Notes: generated by a model from the letters alone, not told the origin. A stretch of DNA of 64,000 nucleotides from Streptococcus anginosus (GCF_001697145.1 NZ_CP012719.1:716501-780500), one strand, 5' to 3'. Numbered from the stretch's first letter, positions 20,132 to 29,966 are shown. Numbers and translations: made by a program.

Positions 20132-21496
20132 TTAAAATTTCTGATTTTTGATAGCTAGAAATAAAGAGTAAAAAAGATAAAAAATAAGGATAACAAGGAC
20201 AAATAGAAGAAGAAAGACAAGATGCACACCTGTCGTAGTATCAGGAGCTTGATTGACCATGATAGCAGCAATCGCCGTTCCTAAAGCTCCAGCAAATGTT
20301 TGAGCCATTTGAAAGAGAGCAGTGGCGTCTGGTGACTTTTCACGACTAATTTGTGAAACAGATAAGGCCATCGTGTTGTTGAAAGCCAGATTGCGCCCAA
20401 TCGTAAAGAAAATATAAAAAAGGATGATGAGCGGTAATGTTAAGGCTTTTGTAAAGAATGCAAAAACGGAAACGGCTAAGAAAAAGAGGAGATTCCCACC
20501 ATATAGAGAAAATTTGGGTCCCTTGGTGTCATATAATTTTCCCAAGAAAGGTGCCGAAAAAGCTCCTAACATTGTTCCAGGTAGCAGTGCAAAGCCAGCA
20601 GCAGAAGTAGCCTCGTGTTTCACTAAAACCAAGAAATTAGGAATCAGAAAATTGGCTGATAAATTTGAAAATTGGTAGAGAAAGAAAGGAATAATCCCTA
20701 GTAAAATAACTGGATTTTTCAAAATACGAATATCTAAAAAAGGATGTTCAACGGTTAGACTTCTCCAAATGAAAAGGATAAGTGATAATAAAAAGATGAT
20801 AACAAAGCTCCAATTAAAGCTGCCTGCTTCTAAACTAGAAATCGCCATAATAGAAAAAGTAAGTGCGAGTGCAAGGAGCAAGAAAGAAACCCATTCAAAG
20901 GGACGTTCCTTTCTATTGGGGGTATTTTCTAAAAAGAAAAATCCTAAAATGAAGGAGATAATCGGAACCGGCATGATGAATGTGTAAATCATGTGCCAAT
21001 CGAATGAACCAATCATCAAGCCGCCATAGGTGGGACCAATCGCAGGAGCTAGGCTTATAACAAGTCCAGACAATCCCATGTAAAAACCAATTTGGCTACG
21101 CGGAATACGATCTACGATAAGATTAAACATAAGGGGGGTAGCAATTCCAGTTGCTGAACCTTGCAAAATGCGTCCTAACATGAGTAAGGCAAAATTAGGC
21201 ACAAGCATTGCAACACCATTTCCTAACGTAAAAATAGCTAGGCTGGTGAAGAGAATTCTCCGTTCAGACCAGTTGTGTGCTAGCGTAGCTCCGAGTGTAA
21301 TTGTGATGGCGACAGCCAGCAGATAACCTGTCGTAATCCATTGCAATGTGCCAAGGTCTGTATGAAAAACTTTCATAAGATGTGGAAAAGTGACATTCAT
21401 ACTGGTTTCAGAAAGAATTCCAGCAAAAGTAATTAGAGCAGTGGCGAAAATAGATAGCAAGGTTTTCCTTGAAACAGGTTGATTTTGATGTGACAT
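20132..21496 (-). CDS. MFS multidrug exporter, DHA2 (EmrB/QacA) type
   Basis: A membrane antiporter likely to export drugs or metabolites with proton exchange. The 454 residues are almost entirely hydrophobic helices, 12 to 14 by eye. Family motifs are present: D1-like SETSMNVTFPHL, motif A region LGATLAHNWSERRIL, LGRILQGSATGIATPL and motif C APAIGPTYGG. AGGAGGTACT precedes the ATG at 21496. The substrate cannot be inferred; LmrB-like lincosamide exporters are similar. Expression may run on towards zwf since no terminator is visible. Confidence 0.85.
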   Translation of the reverse strand: MSHQNQPVSRKTLLSIFATALITFAGILSETSMNVTFPHLMKVFHTDLGTLQWITTGYLLAVAITITLGATLAHNWSERRILFTSLAIFTLGNGVAMLVPNFALLMLGRILQGSATGIATPLMFNLIVDRIPRSQIGFYMGLSGLVISLAPAIGPTYGGLMIGSFDWHMIYTFIMPVPIISFILGFFFLENTPNRKERPFEWVSFLLLALALTFSIMAISSLEAGSFNWSFVIIFLLSLILFIWRSLTVEHPFLDIRILKNPVILLGIIPFFLYQFSNLSANFLIPNFLVLVKHEATSAAGFALLPGTMLGAFSAPFLGKLYDTKGPKFSLYGGNLLFFLAVSVFAFFTKALTLPLIILFYIFFTIGRNLAFNNTMALSVSQISREKSPDATALFQMAQTFAGALGTAIAAIMVNQAPDTTTGVHLVFLLLFVLVILIFYLFYSLFLAIKNQKF

Positions 21497-21561
21497 AGTA
21501 CCTCCTAAAAATACAAATTTCTCTTATTTTATCATAATTGCTCACAAAAGAGCATAATAGG

Positions 21562-21589
21562 AGACCTAGAGAAATACTTCTCAGGTCTT
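21562..21589. terminator. Hairpin between the MFS gene and the permease module
   Basis: GACCTAGAGAA pairs with TTCTCAGGTC, with one bulged A, around ATAC. A T-rich run follows on the plus strand and a weaker T-rich run on the minus strand. It probably terminates the minus-strand permease module. Confidence 0.5.
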
Positions 21590-21610
21590 CTTTTATTTAT
21601 TCAATGTAGG

Positions 21611-22426
21611 TTAAAAGACACGATAGACATAAGGATTGCTAGGCTTTTCAACTTTCTTGAAACTATCCACTTCAAGCGTTGGCAAACTTTGTCCTAGTTG
21701 TTTATGATAGCGAATCGTAATTTTCCCGCTTGCTCTTATCCAGGTATTATTTTCAAAATGCTCCGTATTACCAGTTGTCAGAAGTCCATAGACTCCCGAA
21801 TCGGCAATACAATGAATAATACCAAAGCGGAAAAGAAACTGGCTGTTTTTATCGCTTGGGTCATTATAGACAAACCCAGTAAATTCTAGCCGTTTTCCCG
21901 CAAATTCATCTGGATAATCATAGAGGACTTCCATGATTTCCATATAATTTTCAGTCGTAACGGAAATGACGTCTTTTTTCAGATATTTTTTTGCAGCTGT
22001 CCGCATTTCTTTCTCGTAAGCACTTTTAGTAAAATAGGTACTGGTATCAGGTTTTAGGTACTGATTGGTAGTGCCTTCATCAGCCTGAATGTTCTTAGAA
22101 CTACCGTCAGCCAGCGGGAAATGGTAGCCCTTAGCAGAAACGGTTGTAGAGTCCAAATTGACCGTTGGAAATAAGAGAGCAACGACAAGTGGTACAACAA
22201 GAAAAGCAATACTAGCAAATTTTGCAGAACGACTCGTCAAATGGCTGTGCACTTTCATTTTTTTCATCCAGACGATGAGCTGCACAATAGCTAACACGAA
22301 AGAAAGTACCATGGAAATATATGCCAAATAAGAAAAATGCATGTTGATGTATTGATTGAGCTTGCCGGAAAGTTGCAAATACATGGTGATTTCAAAGTAA
22401 CCAGCTAAAATTAGAAAACGAATCAT
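21611..22426 (-). CDS. TIGR03943 family permease-associated membrane protein (YcgQ-like)
   Basis: A membrane protein of about 271 residues with N-terminal hydrophobic helices (about 1-20, 30-52 and 70-88) and a C-terminal soluble domain ending in a likely OB-like fold (EFTGFVYNDPSDKN to GKITIRYHKQ). It is the usual partner of the DUF318-type permease encoded directly upstream, and the ATG at 22426 overlaps that gene's TGA (ATGA). An earlier in-frame start at 22447 is less likely because it would intrude into the permease. The transported substrate is unknown; I would not name one. Confidence 0.75.
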   Translation of the reverse strand: MIRFLILAGYFEITMYLQLSGKLNQYINMHFSYLAYISMVLSFVLAIVQLIVWMKKMKVHSHLTSRSAKFASIAFLVVPLVVALLFPTVNLDSTTVSAKGYHFPLADGSSKNIQADEGTTNQYLKPDTSTYFTKSAYEKEMRTAAKKYLKKDVISVTTENYMEIMEVLYDYPDEFAGKRLEFTGFVYNDPSDKNSQFLFRFGIIHCIADSGVYGLLTTGNTEHFENNTWIRASGKITIRYHKQLGQSLPTLEVDSFKKVEKPSNPYVYRVF

Positions 22427-23328
22427 AGCACCACCCCCACAAGCCAAGAGTAAATGACAACAACTAAACTAACAATTCCAATGAATTGCCAGATGAATCG
22501 TCCTTTGAGGTAATTTTTCATCATGAGGATATTTTTCACATCTAGCATTGGTCCAATGACGAGAAAAGCCAGGACTGGCGCTAAGCCAAAACTAGAAATG
22601 AGCGAACTGCCGATAAAGGCGTCTGCTTCACTGCAAAGTGAGAGAAGAAATGCAAGCAGCATCAATAGCAAAATCGCCATAAGCGGTGTTGCACTAATGG
22701 AAGTCAGAATGCGTGTAGGCACGTAGACTTGCACTAGACTGGCAAAGAGACAACCAAAGACTAAGTAACGACCTGTATCAAAAAATTCGTCAATAGACTG
22801 TACAAACACTTGAAATACTTTCTTTGGCTGACTTAAATGAGAGAAGTCGTGTTCATGCTGAATAACTCGATTCTCTTTTTGAATAGTTGCAGTATTGAGA
22901 AAGCCAAAGAAAATTCCTAAGATGATTGCCACAACAATAGAGCCAAGGGCTCTGAGCAAAGCCATTTTAAAGGAATTCCCAAAGGCAGAATAGGTCGCAA
23001 AAAGGACAATAGGATTGATAACAGGTGCTGTCACCATAAAAGGAACAGCTGTGTAACTTGGTACTTTCTTTTCCAAAAAACGATTGATAATAGGCACAAT
23101 TCCACATTCGCAAGAAGGGAAAATAAAGCCAATAAAAGTACCAAAGAAAATCCTACCCCATTTATTTTTAGGCAGATAGCGATAAACTTTGTCTGGTGTG
23201 ATATAAACCTCTATAAAACCTGAAATAATGCTCCCAATCAGCACAAAAGGTAGTGCTTCGATAATAATGGAGAGGAAAATCGCACCAGCTTGTAGCACAC
23301 TAGGTGGCAGTTGATTAAAAAAGCTCAT
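22423..23328 (-). CDS. DUF318/ArsP-type permease
   Basis: An integral membrane protein of 301 residues with about eight helices. The family signature is visible: the cysteine motif FPSCECGIVPI (about residues 70-80) and the second half SEADAFIGSSL. Members include ArsP-like organoarsenical exporters, but the YcgR-type proteins paired with a TIGR03943 partner, as here, have no proven substrate. Its ATG overlaps the stop of a 46-residue protein upstream (ATGA) and its TGA overlaps the downstream gene, so three genes are translationally chained. Confidence 0.82.
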   Translation of the reverse strand: MSFFNQLPPSVLQAGAIFLSIIIEALPFVLIGSIISGFIEVYITPDKVYRYLPKNKWGRIFFGTFIGFIFPSCECGIVPIINRFLEKKVPSYTAVPFMVTAPVINPIVLFATYSAFGNSFKMALLRALGSIVVAIILGIFFGFLNTATIQKENRVIQHEHDFSHLSQPKKVFQVFVQSIDEFFDTGRYLVFGCLFASLVQVYVPTRILTSISATPLMAILLLMLLAFLLSLCSEADAFIGSSLISSFGLAPVLAFLVIGPMLDVKNILMMKNYLKGRFIWQFIGIVSLVVVIYSWLVGVVL

Positions 23329-23465
23329 GACTTTTTAGCCTTTTGCTCTTTCTTGGTCTTTTTTTCTTTTTCATCAGGAAATTCTACCTTTTCGATTTTA
23401 GGTAACGTTGCAAATTCTTCAAACATTTTGTCCAAATCATCTGAACGCGTAAATTTAATAGCCAT
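23325..23465 (-). CDS. Unannotated 46-residue lysine-rich protein at the head of the permease operon
   Basis: A short frame MAIKFTRSDDLDKMFEEF followed by ATLPKIEKVEFPDE and a very basic tail (KEKKTKKEQKAKKS). It has an excellent ribosome site, GGAGGCTGTT before ATG 23465, and its TGA overlaps the permease ATG at 23328, so it is almost certainly translated. No domain is recognised. Its acidic-amphipathic start and polylysine tail suggest a soluble accessory or RNA- or membrane-surface-binding peptide, but no function can be assigned. Confidence 0.75.
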   Translation of the reverse strand: MAIKFTRSDDLDKMFEEFATLPKIEKVEFPDEKEKKTKKEQKAKKS

Positions 23466-23547
23466 AACAGCCTCCTTTTCCTTTTTAACTATTATACTAT
23501 CATTTTGAAAATTATGGTGAAATAAAGTCAGCAGAATAGGAATTAGC

Positions 23548-23578
23548 TTGTGAAAGAAGGAGATGAATGTGGTATAAT
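23548..23578 (+). promoter_or_regulatory. Promoter of the restriction locus
   Basis: TTGTGA (23548-23553), a 19-base spacer and the extended -10 TGGTATAAT (23570-23578). It lies upstream of the methylase remnant and is the only promoter I see for the DpnI genes. Confidence 0.65.
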
Positions 23579-23580
23579 AA

Positions 23581-23799
<219 letters not shown>

Positions 23800-23818
23800 A
23801 AATACAGAGGAACTATAT

Positions 23819-24589
23819 ATGAAACTAGAGTTACCCACTCATCTTGCAGAGAGTTATAAGAGTAAATCTCAAATTGCAAGGGTGATAACAGAATCATGGG
23901 TTGCGGAAAATGCTTATTGTCCCAATTGTGGGCAGATTTACTTATCACATTTTGAAAATAATCGTCCTGTTGCAGATTTCTTTTGTGCTAATTGTAGAGA
24001 AGAATTTGAGCTGAAAAGTAAGCAAACTAATTTTTCCACAATTATTAACGACGGTGCTTATGATACGATGATTCGTCGTCTGGAAAGTGAGAATAACCCT
24101 AACTTTTTCTTTTTGAACTATTCTAAAGAAATGACGGTAATAAATTTTATTTTAATTCCGAAACATTTTTTTACACCTAAAATTATTATTAAAAGAAAAC
24201 CCTTGTCATCCAGTGCTCAAAGAGCAGGTTGGATAGGCTGCAATATTGATATTTCGCACGTTCCAGAGATTGGAAAAATATTTTTAGTCAGAGATGGACA
24301 GATTGCAAAACAGAGACAAGTACAAGAAAATTTTCAAAAAACACTTTTTTTACGAAATAAGACGAAAGATGCACGAGGGTGGACATTAGATATTCTGAAT
24401 TGTATTGATAGAATCCCGAAGAAAAACTTTACTTTGAGTGATGTATATGCATTTGAAAAAGAGTTGCAGGAACAATATCCAAATAATCACTTTGTTAAAG
24501 ACAAAATTAGGCAGCAGTTACAAGTGCTGAGAGATAAAAATATCATTGAATTTATTGGACGAGGTCAGTATAGAAAGTTGGATAGGTAA
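23819..24589 (+). CDS. dpnC: DpnI-type restriction endonuclease cutting methylated GATC
   Basis: A type IIM endonuclease that cuts GATC only when the adenine is methylated, protecting the unmethylated host against methylated phage or plasmid DNA. The 256 residues match DpnI throughout: zinc-binding CPNC (34-37) and C56/C59, the PD-(D/E)XK catalytic residues D53, E64 and K66 in VADFF and EFELKSK, NDGAYDTM, RRAGWIGCN-like QRAGWIGCN, and a C-terminal winged helix (about 183-256) that reads the methylated site, ending GRGQYRKL. ATG 23819 follows CAGAGGAAC. All catalytic residues are intact, so it is probably active. The cassette looks more AT-rich than its neighbours, in line with transfer. Confidence 0.93.
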   Translation: MKLELPTHLAESYKSKSQIARVITESWVAENAYCPNCGQIYLSHFENNRPVADFFCANCREEFELKSKQTNFSTIINDGAYDTMIRRLESENNPNFFFLNYSKEMTVINFILIPKHFFTPKIIIKRKPLSSSAQRAGWIGCNIDISHVPEIGKIFLVRDGQIAKQRQVQENFQKTLFLRNKTKDARGWTLDILNCIDRIPKKNFTLSDVYAFEKELQEQYPNNHFVKDKIRQQLQVLRDKNIIEFIGRGQYRKLDR

Positions 24590-24591
24590 GG

Positions 24592-25026
24592 ATGAATATT
24601 GAGATAATAGAAACTTTGTCAAAAATTGTAACAATTGACGCTTCAACCGTTGAAGAGGGGATAAATCAAGTTGATCAATTGTATCGAAATGAAGAAATTA
24701 TCCTAGATACCAATGATTATCTATCAACAGAGTATGTAACTTTAGATATGGTAAACGTAAATAGTTCAAAGGACAAAGTAGCGCCATCCGAAGTATATGA
24801 ATTTGTAAAATTATTTTGGCCTAATTGGGACAATGAAGAAGACGCCGAATCTCTCTCCGTTATGATTTATACTTTGTCAGATCCCGACTGTATTCGATGG
24901 ATGAGTGAAAACCTAGAATTTTTTGATCAAGATTTATTTGAATATGATTATCATCCAGAATGGTTGGACTCTATTGAACACCGTTTATTACTTATACAAG
25001 AATTATTGAGTAATCGTACAAATTAG
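24592..25026 (+). CDS. dpnD: DpnD/PcfM-like small protein of the DpnI cassette
   Basis: The partner gene of dpnC, beginning 2 bases after its stop. Its role in restriction is unknown. Of 144 residues, the first 50 or so (IIETLSKIVTIDAS to IILDTNDYLSTEY) fit the DpnD/PcfM-like domain. The acidic rest, rich in W, D and E (FVKLFWPNWDNEEDAE), matches nothing I recognise and could be a second domain. The strong negative charge would fit a DNA mimic or inhibitor, but that is speculation. The stop overlaps the start of the endonuclease remnant that follows. Confidence 0.8.
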   Translation: MNIEIIETLSKIVTIDASTVEEGINQVDQLYRNEEIILDTNDYLSTEYVTLDMVNVNSSKDKVAPSEVYEFVKLFWPNWDNEEDAESLSVMIYTLSDPDCIRWMSENLEFFDQDLFEYDYHPEWLDSIEHRLLLIQELLSNRTN

Positions 25027-25213
25027 ATGGAGTCTCACAGAACTAAGCCAGTTTGTTGAAAGTTCAACAGATGATGTGAACTTTGTCTGGGTAACAGATG
25101 GATAGGGCTGGAAAACGGCACACTTACCTCTTGCGGAAGCTTTTGCACATATTCCAAATGTATTTAATCTGGAGATGATGAAGCGAGGGTATTTAACTGA
25201 GTTGTTACAATGA
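25022..25213 (+). pseudogene. C-terminal remnant of a DpnII-type endonuclease
   Basis: In the frame starting at 25022 the translation is RWSLTELSQFVESST, then VNFVWVTDG, a TAG stop (25103-25105), then GWKTAHLPLAEAFAHIPNVF and a natural stop TGA at 25211-25213. The pattern F-x-W-x-TDG-x-GW followed by L-x-E-x-F and NVFNL is the end of the DpnII/MboI-like endonuclease family as I remember it. There is no start codon with a ribosome site, only about the last 60 codons are left, and the stop breaks them. It lies directly after dpnD, out of frame with it. Confidence 0.75.
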
Positions 25214-25258
25214 TTGAGTACATAATCTGAGGAATAATTCATCTTTATCAGTGTTTTT

Positions 25259-25283
25259 AGAGTCCTGCTTGAGGACTCTTTTA
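25259..25283 (+). terminator. Terminator of the restriction locus
   Basis: AGAGTCCT and AGGACTCT pair around a 5-base loop, followed by T residues. Confidence 0.88.
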
Positions 25284-25396
25284 CTATTTAGAATGATAAA
25301 TTGCACTTATTCTTGTAATTTATCAAATGAATAAAATAATGGCGAAAGAAGAGAGTAGCCAGAGAGACAATTGTATTTGGACTGCTGGATAAGGTA

Positions 25397-25412
25397 TGGT
25401 ATAATATTCTTT
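25397..25412 (+). promoter_or_regulatory. Extended -10 promoter of tex, leaderless type
   Basis: TGGTATAAT (25397-25405) is followed after 7 bases (ATTCTTT) by the ATG at 25413. There is no Shine-Dalgarno in between. Confidence 0.7.
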
Positions 25413-27542
25413 ATGGAAACAAATATTGTCGAACTATCGCAAAGTTTAAAGATTAGTCAGAAGCAAATTGAAAAAGTATTGGAACTGACAGCAGAAGGCA
25501 ACACAATCCCATTTATCGCTCGTTATCGGAAAGAAATGACAGGGAATTTGGATGAGGTAGAGATTAAGGCTATTCTTGATCTGGATAAAAGTCTGACGAA
25601 CCTCAGAGAGCGCAAGGCAACGGTGCTCGCGAAGATTGAAGAGCAAGGAAAACTGACGGAAAAACTACGTGCAGCTATTGAAGCAGCTGAAAAATTAGCT
25701 GATGTGGAGGAACTCTATCTTCCTTATAAAGAAAAGCGTCGGACAAAAGCCACGATTGCACGTGAAGCAGGACTTTTTCCTTTGGCACGACTCGTATTAC
25801 AAAATGCTGCCAATCTTCAAGAGGAAGCAACTGCCTTAACTAGCGAAACATTTCCGACAGCAGAAATAGCTCTAGCTGGAGCTGTAGATATTTTAGTGGA
25901 AGCCATTTCAGAAGATGTGCAGCTGCGTGCTTGGACCTATCATGAAATGCTGACAAATTCAAGCATTATTTCAACTTTGAAAGACGCCGATTTGGACGAA
26001 AAGCAAGTGTTTCAAATCTATTATGACTTTTCCGAAAAAATCGCGGATATGCAGGGGTATCGCACTTTAGCACTTAATCGTGGTGAAAAGTTAGGTGTGC
26101 TCAAAGTTGGCTTTGAGCACAATGTAGATAAAATTATCCGATTTTTTGAAGTGCGCTTTAAGCTCAAAAATGACTACATTCATGAAGCAATCCAGCAAGC
26201 AGTGAAAAAGAAAATCATTCCAGCTATGGAACGTCGGATTAGGGCAGAATTGACCGAGACTGCAGAAGACGGTGCGATTCAGCTTTTTTCAGATAATCTG
26301 CGAAATCTACTCTTGATTGCACCGCTCAAGGGACGCGTGGTACTAGGATTTGACCCAGCTTTTCGGACAGGAGCAAAATTAGCAGTCGTAGATGCGACTG
26401 GGAAAATGCTGACAACGCAGGTCATCTATCCTGTACCACCGGCAAAAGCAGCACAAATTGAAGCTTCTAAGCAAGATTTGTCAAACTTGATTGACCAATT
26501 TGGTGTTGAAATCATTGCTATTGGAAATGGAACAGCTAGTCGCGAAAGCGAAGCGTTTGTTGCGGAGGTGCTAAAGACTCATCCAAACGTCAGCTATGTT
26601 ATTGTCAATGAAAGTGGCGCATCTGTTTATTCTGCTAGCGAGTTGGCGCGACACGAATTTCCAGACTTGACGGTCGAAAAACGTTCGGCTATCTCTATCG
26701 CACGTCGACTGCAAGACCCTCTTGCAGAGCTAGTTAAAATTGACCCAAAATCAATCGGTGTCGGTCAATACCAACATGATGTTAGCCAGAAGAAATTATC
26801 TGAAAGCTTGGATTTCGTCGTAGATACCGTTGTTAACCAAGTCGGCGTTAATATCAATACCGCAAGTCCATCTCTTCTATCGCATGTGGCAGGGTTAAAC
26901 AAAACTATTTCTGAAAATATTGTCAAATATCGTGAAGAAGAAGGCATGATTCGCTCGCGCGATGCTATTAAAAAAGTTCCTCGTCTGGGTACTAAAGCAT
27001 TTGAACAGGCGGCAGGGTTCCTACGGATTCCCGAAAGTGATAATGTTTTGGATAATACAGGTGTTCACCCAGAGAGTTATCCAGCTGTTGAGAAATTGTT
27101 CCAAATGCTTGCAATTACGGACTTGGATCAAGCCGCTCAGGAAAAATTGCAGTCTTTAGATGTCAAAAAAGTTGCTGCAGATTTGGACTTGGGAGAAGCT
27201 ACTCTTAAGGATATCATTGCAGACTTGCTCAAGCCAGGTCGTGATATGCGTGATTCATTTGATGCACCGGTTCTGCGTCAAGATGTCCTTGATATAAAGG
27301 ACTTACAAATTGGGCAAAAGTTAGAAGGCGTTGTTCGCAATGTCGTTGATTTTGGTGCTTTTGTGGATATTGGCATTCATGAGGACGGCTTGATTCATAT
27401 TTCTAAGCTCAGTAACAGCTATGTCAAACATCCGAGTCAAGTAGTTTCTGTTGGTGACTTGGTAACCGTGTGGGTAGACAAATTGGATATAGAAAGAGAA
27501 AAGGTCAATCTTTCCTTGGTGGCACCGCGTGAATCTAACTAA
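25413..27542 (+). CDS. tex: RNA-binding transcription accessory protein Tex
   Basis: A conserved nucleic-acid-binding protein linked to transcription and stress tolerance. The 709 residues follow the Tex layout: N-terminal helical region with [14 protein letters not shown], YqgF/RNase H-like domain (about 310-450, [16 protein letters not shown]), helix-hairpin-helix motifs (about 480-560, [17 protein letters not shown]), and a C-terminal S1 RNA-binding domain (about 630-700, [18 protein letters not shown]). ATG 25413 is chosen over an in-frame codon at 25371 that would lie upstream of the -10 box. The sprT gene overlaps its 3' end by 14 bases. Confidence 0.94.
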   Translation: METNIVELSQSLKISQKQIEKVLELTAEGNTIPFIARYRKEMTGNLDEVEIKAILDLDKSLTNLRERKATVLAKIEEQGKLTEKLRAAIEAAEKLADVEELYLPYKEKRRTKATIAREAGLFPLARLVLQNAANLQEEATALTSETFPTAEIALAGAVDILVEAISEDVQLRAWTYHEMLTNSSIISTLKDADLDEKQVFQIYYDFSEKIADMQGYRTLALNRGEKLGVLKVGFEHNVDKIIRFFEVRFKLKNDYIHEAIQQAVKKKIIPAMERRIRAELTETAEDGAIQLFSDNLRNLLLIAPLKGRVVLGFDPAFRTGAKLAVVDATGKMLTTQVIYPVPPAKAAQIEASKQDLSNLIDQFGVEIIAIGNGTASRESEAFVAEVLKTHPNVSYVIVNESGASVYSASELARHEFPDLTVEKRSAISIARRLQDPLAELVKIDPKSIGVGQYQHDVSQKKLSESLDFVVDTVVNQVGVNINTASPSLLSHVAGLNKTISENIVKYREEEGMIRSRDAIKKVPRLGTKAFEQAAGFLRIPESDNVLDNTGVHPESYPAVEKLFQMLAITDLDQAAQEKLQSLDVKKVAADLDLGEATLKDIIADLLKPGRDMRDSFDAPVLRQDVLDIKDLQIGQKLEGVVRNVVDFGAFVDIGIHEDGLIHISKLSNSYVKHPSQVVSVGDLVTVWVDKLDIEREKVNLSLVAPRESN

Positions 27543-27978
27543 CTATGTCAGACAAGTCTCTTTGGAAGATTTTGACAAAGAATTTCGACATACGGCTTCT
27601 TGGAATAAGCGTCTTCACTCAACAGGTGGACGCTTTTTTCCAAAGGATGGTCATCTTGATTTTAATCCTAGAATCTATGAACAGTTTGGTTTAGAAACCT
27701 TCCGAAAAATTGTGCGGCACGAGTTGTGTCACTATCATCTTTACTTTGAAAAGAAGGGCTATCGGCATAAGGATCGAGATTTCAAGCAATTATTGAAAGC
27801 CGTGGACGGTTTGCGCTATGCGCCTACTTTATCAAGCCAATCAACTGCAAAAACGCTTGTTTATCAATGCTTGCATTGTCGTGCACAATATCATAGAAAA
27901 AGACGAATCAATACTGAGCGGTATTGCTGCGGACGCTGCCAAGGGAAACTCATTTTTGTCAGACAGTTGCAGTCTTAA
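27529..27978 (+). CDS. SprT-like zinc protein (YdcK type)
   Basis: A small SprT-family protein of 149 residues, possibly a metalloprotease; bacterial SprT-like proteins have no settled substrate. The metal motif HELCH sits in [15 protein letters not shown] (about 63-77), and a C-terminal zinc ribbon has two CxxC knuckles (CLHC and CCGRC). The start is a GTG at 27529 inside the end of tex, with GGTGG upstream, indicating coupled translation, and the product begins like family members ([14 protein letters not shown]). The downstream hairpin ATCCG/CGGAT near 28010 has no T run. Confidence 0.87.
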   Translation: MNLTNYVRQVSLEDFDKEFRHTASWNKRLHSTGGRFFPKDGHLDFNPRIYEQFGLETFRKIVRHELCHYHLYFEKKGYRHKDRDFKQLLKAVDGLRYAPTLSSQSTAKTLVYQCLHCRAQYHRKRRINTERYCCGRCQGKLIFVRQLQS

Positions 27979-28082
27979 TGACTATTTTCGCGAAACAATC
28001 AGAAATCCGCCTAAGGACGGATGGCATGATGACTGAAATGTGCTACACTAGATTCAGTATCAATGAAAGAGGCTTACTGATT

Positions 28083-28355
28083 ATGAAAACAACATTTTAT
28101 AAATTACGTCGAAATAGAGCTGTATCGGGAGTGTTAGCAGGTTTATCTGATAAATTTGGCCTAGATGTAGGGCTTGTTCGCTTTTTATTCGTTTTATTTA
28201 CCATTTCTAATTTGGGTTTAGGGATTATCATCTACATCATCTTATTATCTGTGATGCCTTACAAGGAAGACGTAGAAGAAGAAATGTATGGGACAGGACC
28301 TCGTAAGCGCAAAGAAGCAGAAGCAATCAAAGAAGAAGACGGCTGGTTTTGGTGA
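28083..28355 (+). CDS. PspC-domain membrane protein
   Basis: A 90-residue protein with the PspC domain (residues 1-60): a basic start, FYKLRRNRAVSGVLAGLSDKFG, then one hydrophobic helix (about 30-60, FLFVLFTISNLGLGIIIYIILL) and an acidic cytoplasmic tail. PspC proteins take part in envelope stress sensing in other bacteria; in streptococci the role is unclear. The start is ATG 28083; longer in-frame versions would overlap sprT. A possible extended -10 TGCTACACT lies about 40 bases upstream. Confidence 0.82.
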   Translation: MKTTFYKLRRNRAVSGVLAGLSDKFGLDVGLVRFLFVLFTISNLGLGIIIYIILLSVMPYKEDVEEEMYGTGPRKRKEAEAIKEEDGWFW

Positions 28356-28435
28356 GTGTGATGGAGCAAGCGCTTGGTTATATATGCTAAAAAGGAGTTC
28401 GGACAATGGACTCTTTTATTTTAGGAGTAGAAGAA

Positions 28436-28927
28436 ATGGAATATTGGGATACTTATAATGAGCAAAGAGAGCGACAAGGAGATTTTCTAAAGAGAGGGCA
28501 ACCAATTGCGGAAGGTCAGTATCACCTTTGTGTCAATGTCTTTGTTCGTCATATAGATGGGGAATTTCTCCTGATGCACCGCAGTCCAAAAAAAGAAATT
28601 CATCCTAATTATTATGAGTTTGGTGCAGGAGGAAGTGTGTTGGCTGGTGAAGATAGCATGACCGCGGCTTGTCGTGAATTGCAGGAAGAAACTGGGCTGA
28701 TTCCTAGAGAAATACAACTAATTGAGCAGACGACTTCACCTAAAGAACACTGTCATTTTGATTTTTATGAGGCAATTGTCACAGAGAAAGACGTGAAATA
28801 TCAAGAGGGTGAAACGGATAGTCACATCTGGCTGAAACCTAGTGAACTCCGATATTTTATGAATCGTTATCCTTTATTTCAAGATCAAAAACAAATTGTA
28901 GAAAGAATGCTCCAGTCAGAGAAGTAG
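28436..28927 (+). CDS. Nudix hydrolase
   Basis: A pyrophosphohydrolase whose substrate (a nucleotide, an isoprenoid diphosphate or another X-linked nucleoside diphosphate) is not evident. The Nudix box is complete, GSVLAGE followed by seven residues and RELQEETGL. About 163 residues from ATG 28436 (MEYWDTYNEQ), which has GGAG at the right distance and matches the usual start of this subgroup; ATG 28406 ten codons earlier also has AAGGAG and is possible. It stands alone between pspC and the hprK promoter. Confidence 0.85.
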   Translation: MEYWDTYNEQRERQGDFLKRGQPIAEGQYHLCVNVFVRHIDGEFLLMHRSPKKEIHPNYYEFGAGGSVLAGEDSMTAACRELQEETGLIPREIQLIEQTTSPKEHCHFDFYEAIVTEKDVKYQEGETDSHIWLKPSELRYFMNRYPLFQDQKQIVERMLQSEK

Positions 28928-28995
28928 TAAATGCTATGTATGTTTATCCATTTTCTTTAAAAACAAGGATGAAACTCTCCTTTAATCTGAAAATT

Positions 28996-29004
28996 TGCTA
29001 TAAT
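28996..29004 (+). promoter_or_regulatory. Extended -10 promoter of hprK
   Basis: TGCTATAAT, 30 bases before the hprK ATG. Confidence 0.7.
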
Positions 29005-29033
29005 AGAAAAAGAAACTATCAAAGGGGAAGAAT

Positions 29034-29966
29034 ATGACTGTAAAGATCAAAGATCTATTAAAAAAAGTCAGATTAAATGTGGTTTATGGCGACGAGAAAA
29101 TGTTGGAAAGAGAAATTACGACCTCTGATATTTCCCGTCCAGGACTTGAAATGACAGGTTATTTTGACTATTACACACCAGAGCGTATCCAACTAATGGG
29201 CATGAAAGAATGGTCTTACTTGATGAAGATGACGTCACATAATCGCTATCAGGTTTTACGGAAAATGTTTGAACGAGACACTGTTATGATTGTGGCGCGT
29301 GATTTGAAAATTCCCGATGAGATGTTAAAGGCTGCAAAGGAAAATGAAATTGTTGTTCTCAGCAGTCACACCCCAACGAGTCGTTTATCCGGTGAGATTT
29401 CAAGTTATTTGGATTCGCGTTTGGCTGAGCGAACCAGTATTCATGGGGTTTTAATGGATATTTACGGAATGGGTGTCTTGATTCAAGGAGATAGTGGAAT
29501 CGGAAAAAGCGAAACTGGTTTAGAACTGGTGAAACGGGGACATCGTTTAGTTGCGGATGACCGCGTAGATATCTACGCAAAAGATGAAATGACTCTCTGG
29601 GGCGAGCCAGCGGAAATTTTGCGCCATTTACTTGAAATACGCGGTGTTGGGATTATTGATGTCATGAGCCTTTATGGAGCTAGTGCTGTCAAGGATTCAT
29701 CACAGGTTCAATTGGCTGTTTATCTGGAAAATTATGATGTCAATAAAACATTTGACCGTTTGGGAAATAATGGTGAAGAGTTTGAAGTATCAGGTGTGTC
29801 CATTCCAAGGATTCGTATTCCTGTGAAAACGGGTCGCAACATTTCGGTAGTGATTGAAGCAGCAGCAATGAATTACCGTGCAAAAGAAATGGGCTTTGAT
29901 GCCACGAAGACTTTTGAGGAACGCTTGACCAATCTCATTAGTGAAAATGAGGTGTCTCATGATTAA
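29034..29966 (+). CDS. hprK: HPr kinase/phosphorylase
   Basis: Phosphorylates HPr on serine 46 and reverses it, setting the cofactor level for CcpA (encoded at 3486). The 310 residues have the N-terminal domain (1-130), the conserved [14 protein letters not shown], Walker [10 protein letters not shown] (about 153-161), and the family signature [19 protein letters not shown] 29034 follows AAAGGGGAAG. It overlaps lgt by 8 bases, and the whole run hprK-lgt-DUF948-ytxH shares one transcript ending at the 31601 terminator. Confidence 0.97.
   Translation: MTVKIKDLLKKVRLNVVYGDEKMLEREITTSDISRPGLEMTGYFDYYTPERIQLMGMKEWSYLMKMTSHNRYQVLRKMFERDTVMIVARDLKIPDEMLKAAKENEIVVLSSHTPTSRLSGEISSYLDSRLAERTSIHGVLMDIYGMGVLIQGDSGIGKSETGLELVKRGHRLVADDRVDIYAKDEMTLWGEPAEILRHLLEIRGVGIIDVMSLYGASAVKDSSQVQLAVYLENYDVNKTFDRLGNNGEEFEVSGVSIPRIRIPVKTGRNISVVIEAAAMNYRAKEMGFDATKTFEERLTNLISENEVSHD

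Noticed and set aside
25286..25396. A further fragment of the DpnII endonuclease or another gene before tex
   Set aside because: The stretch is AT-rich with stops in all frames and shows only the tex promoter at its end.
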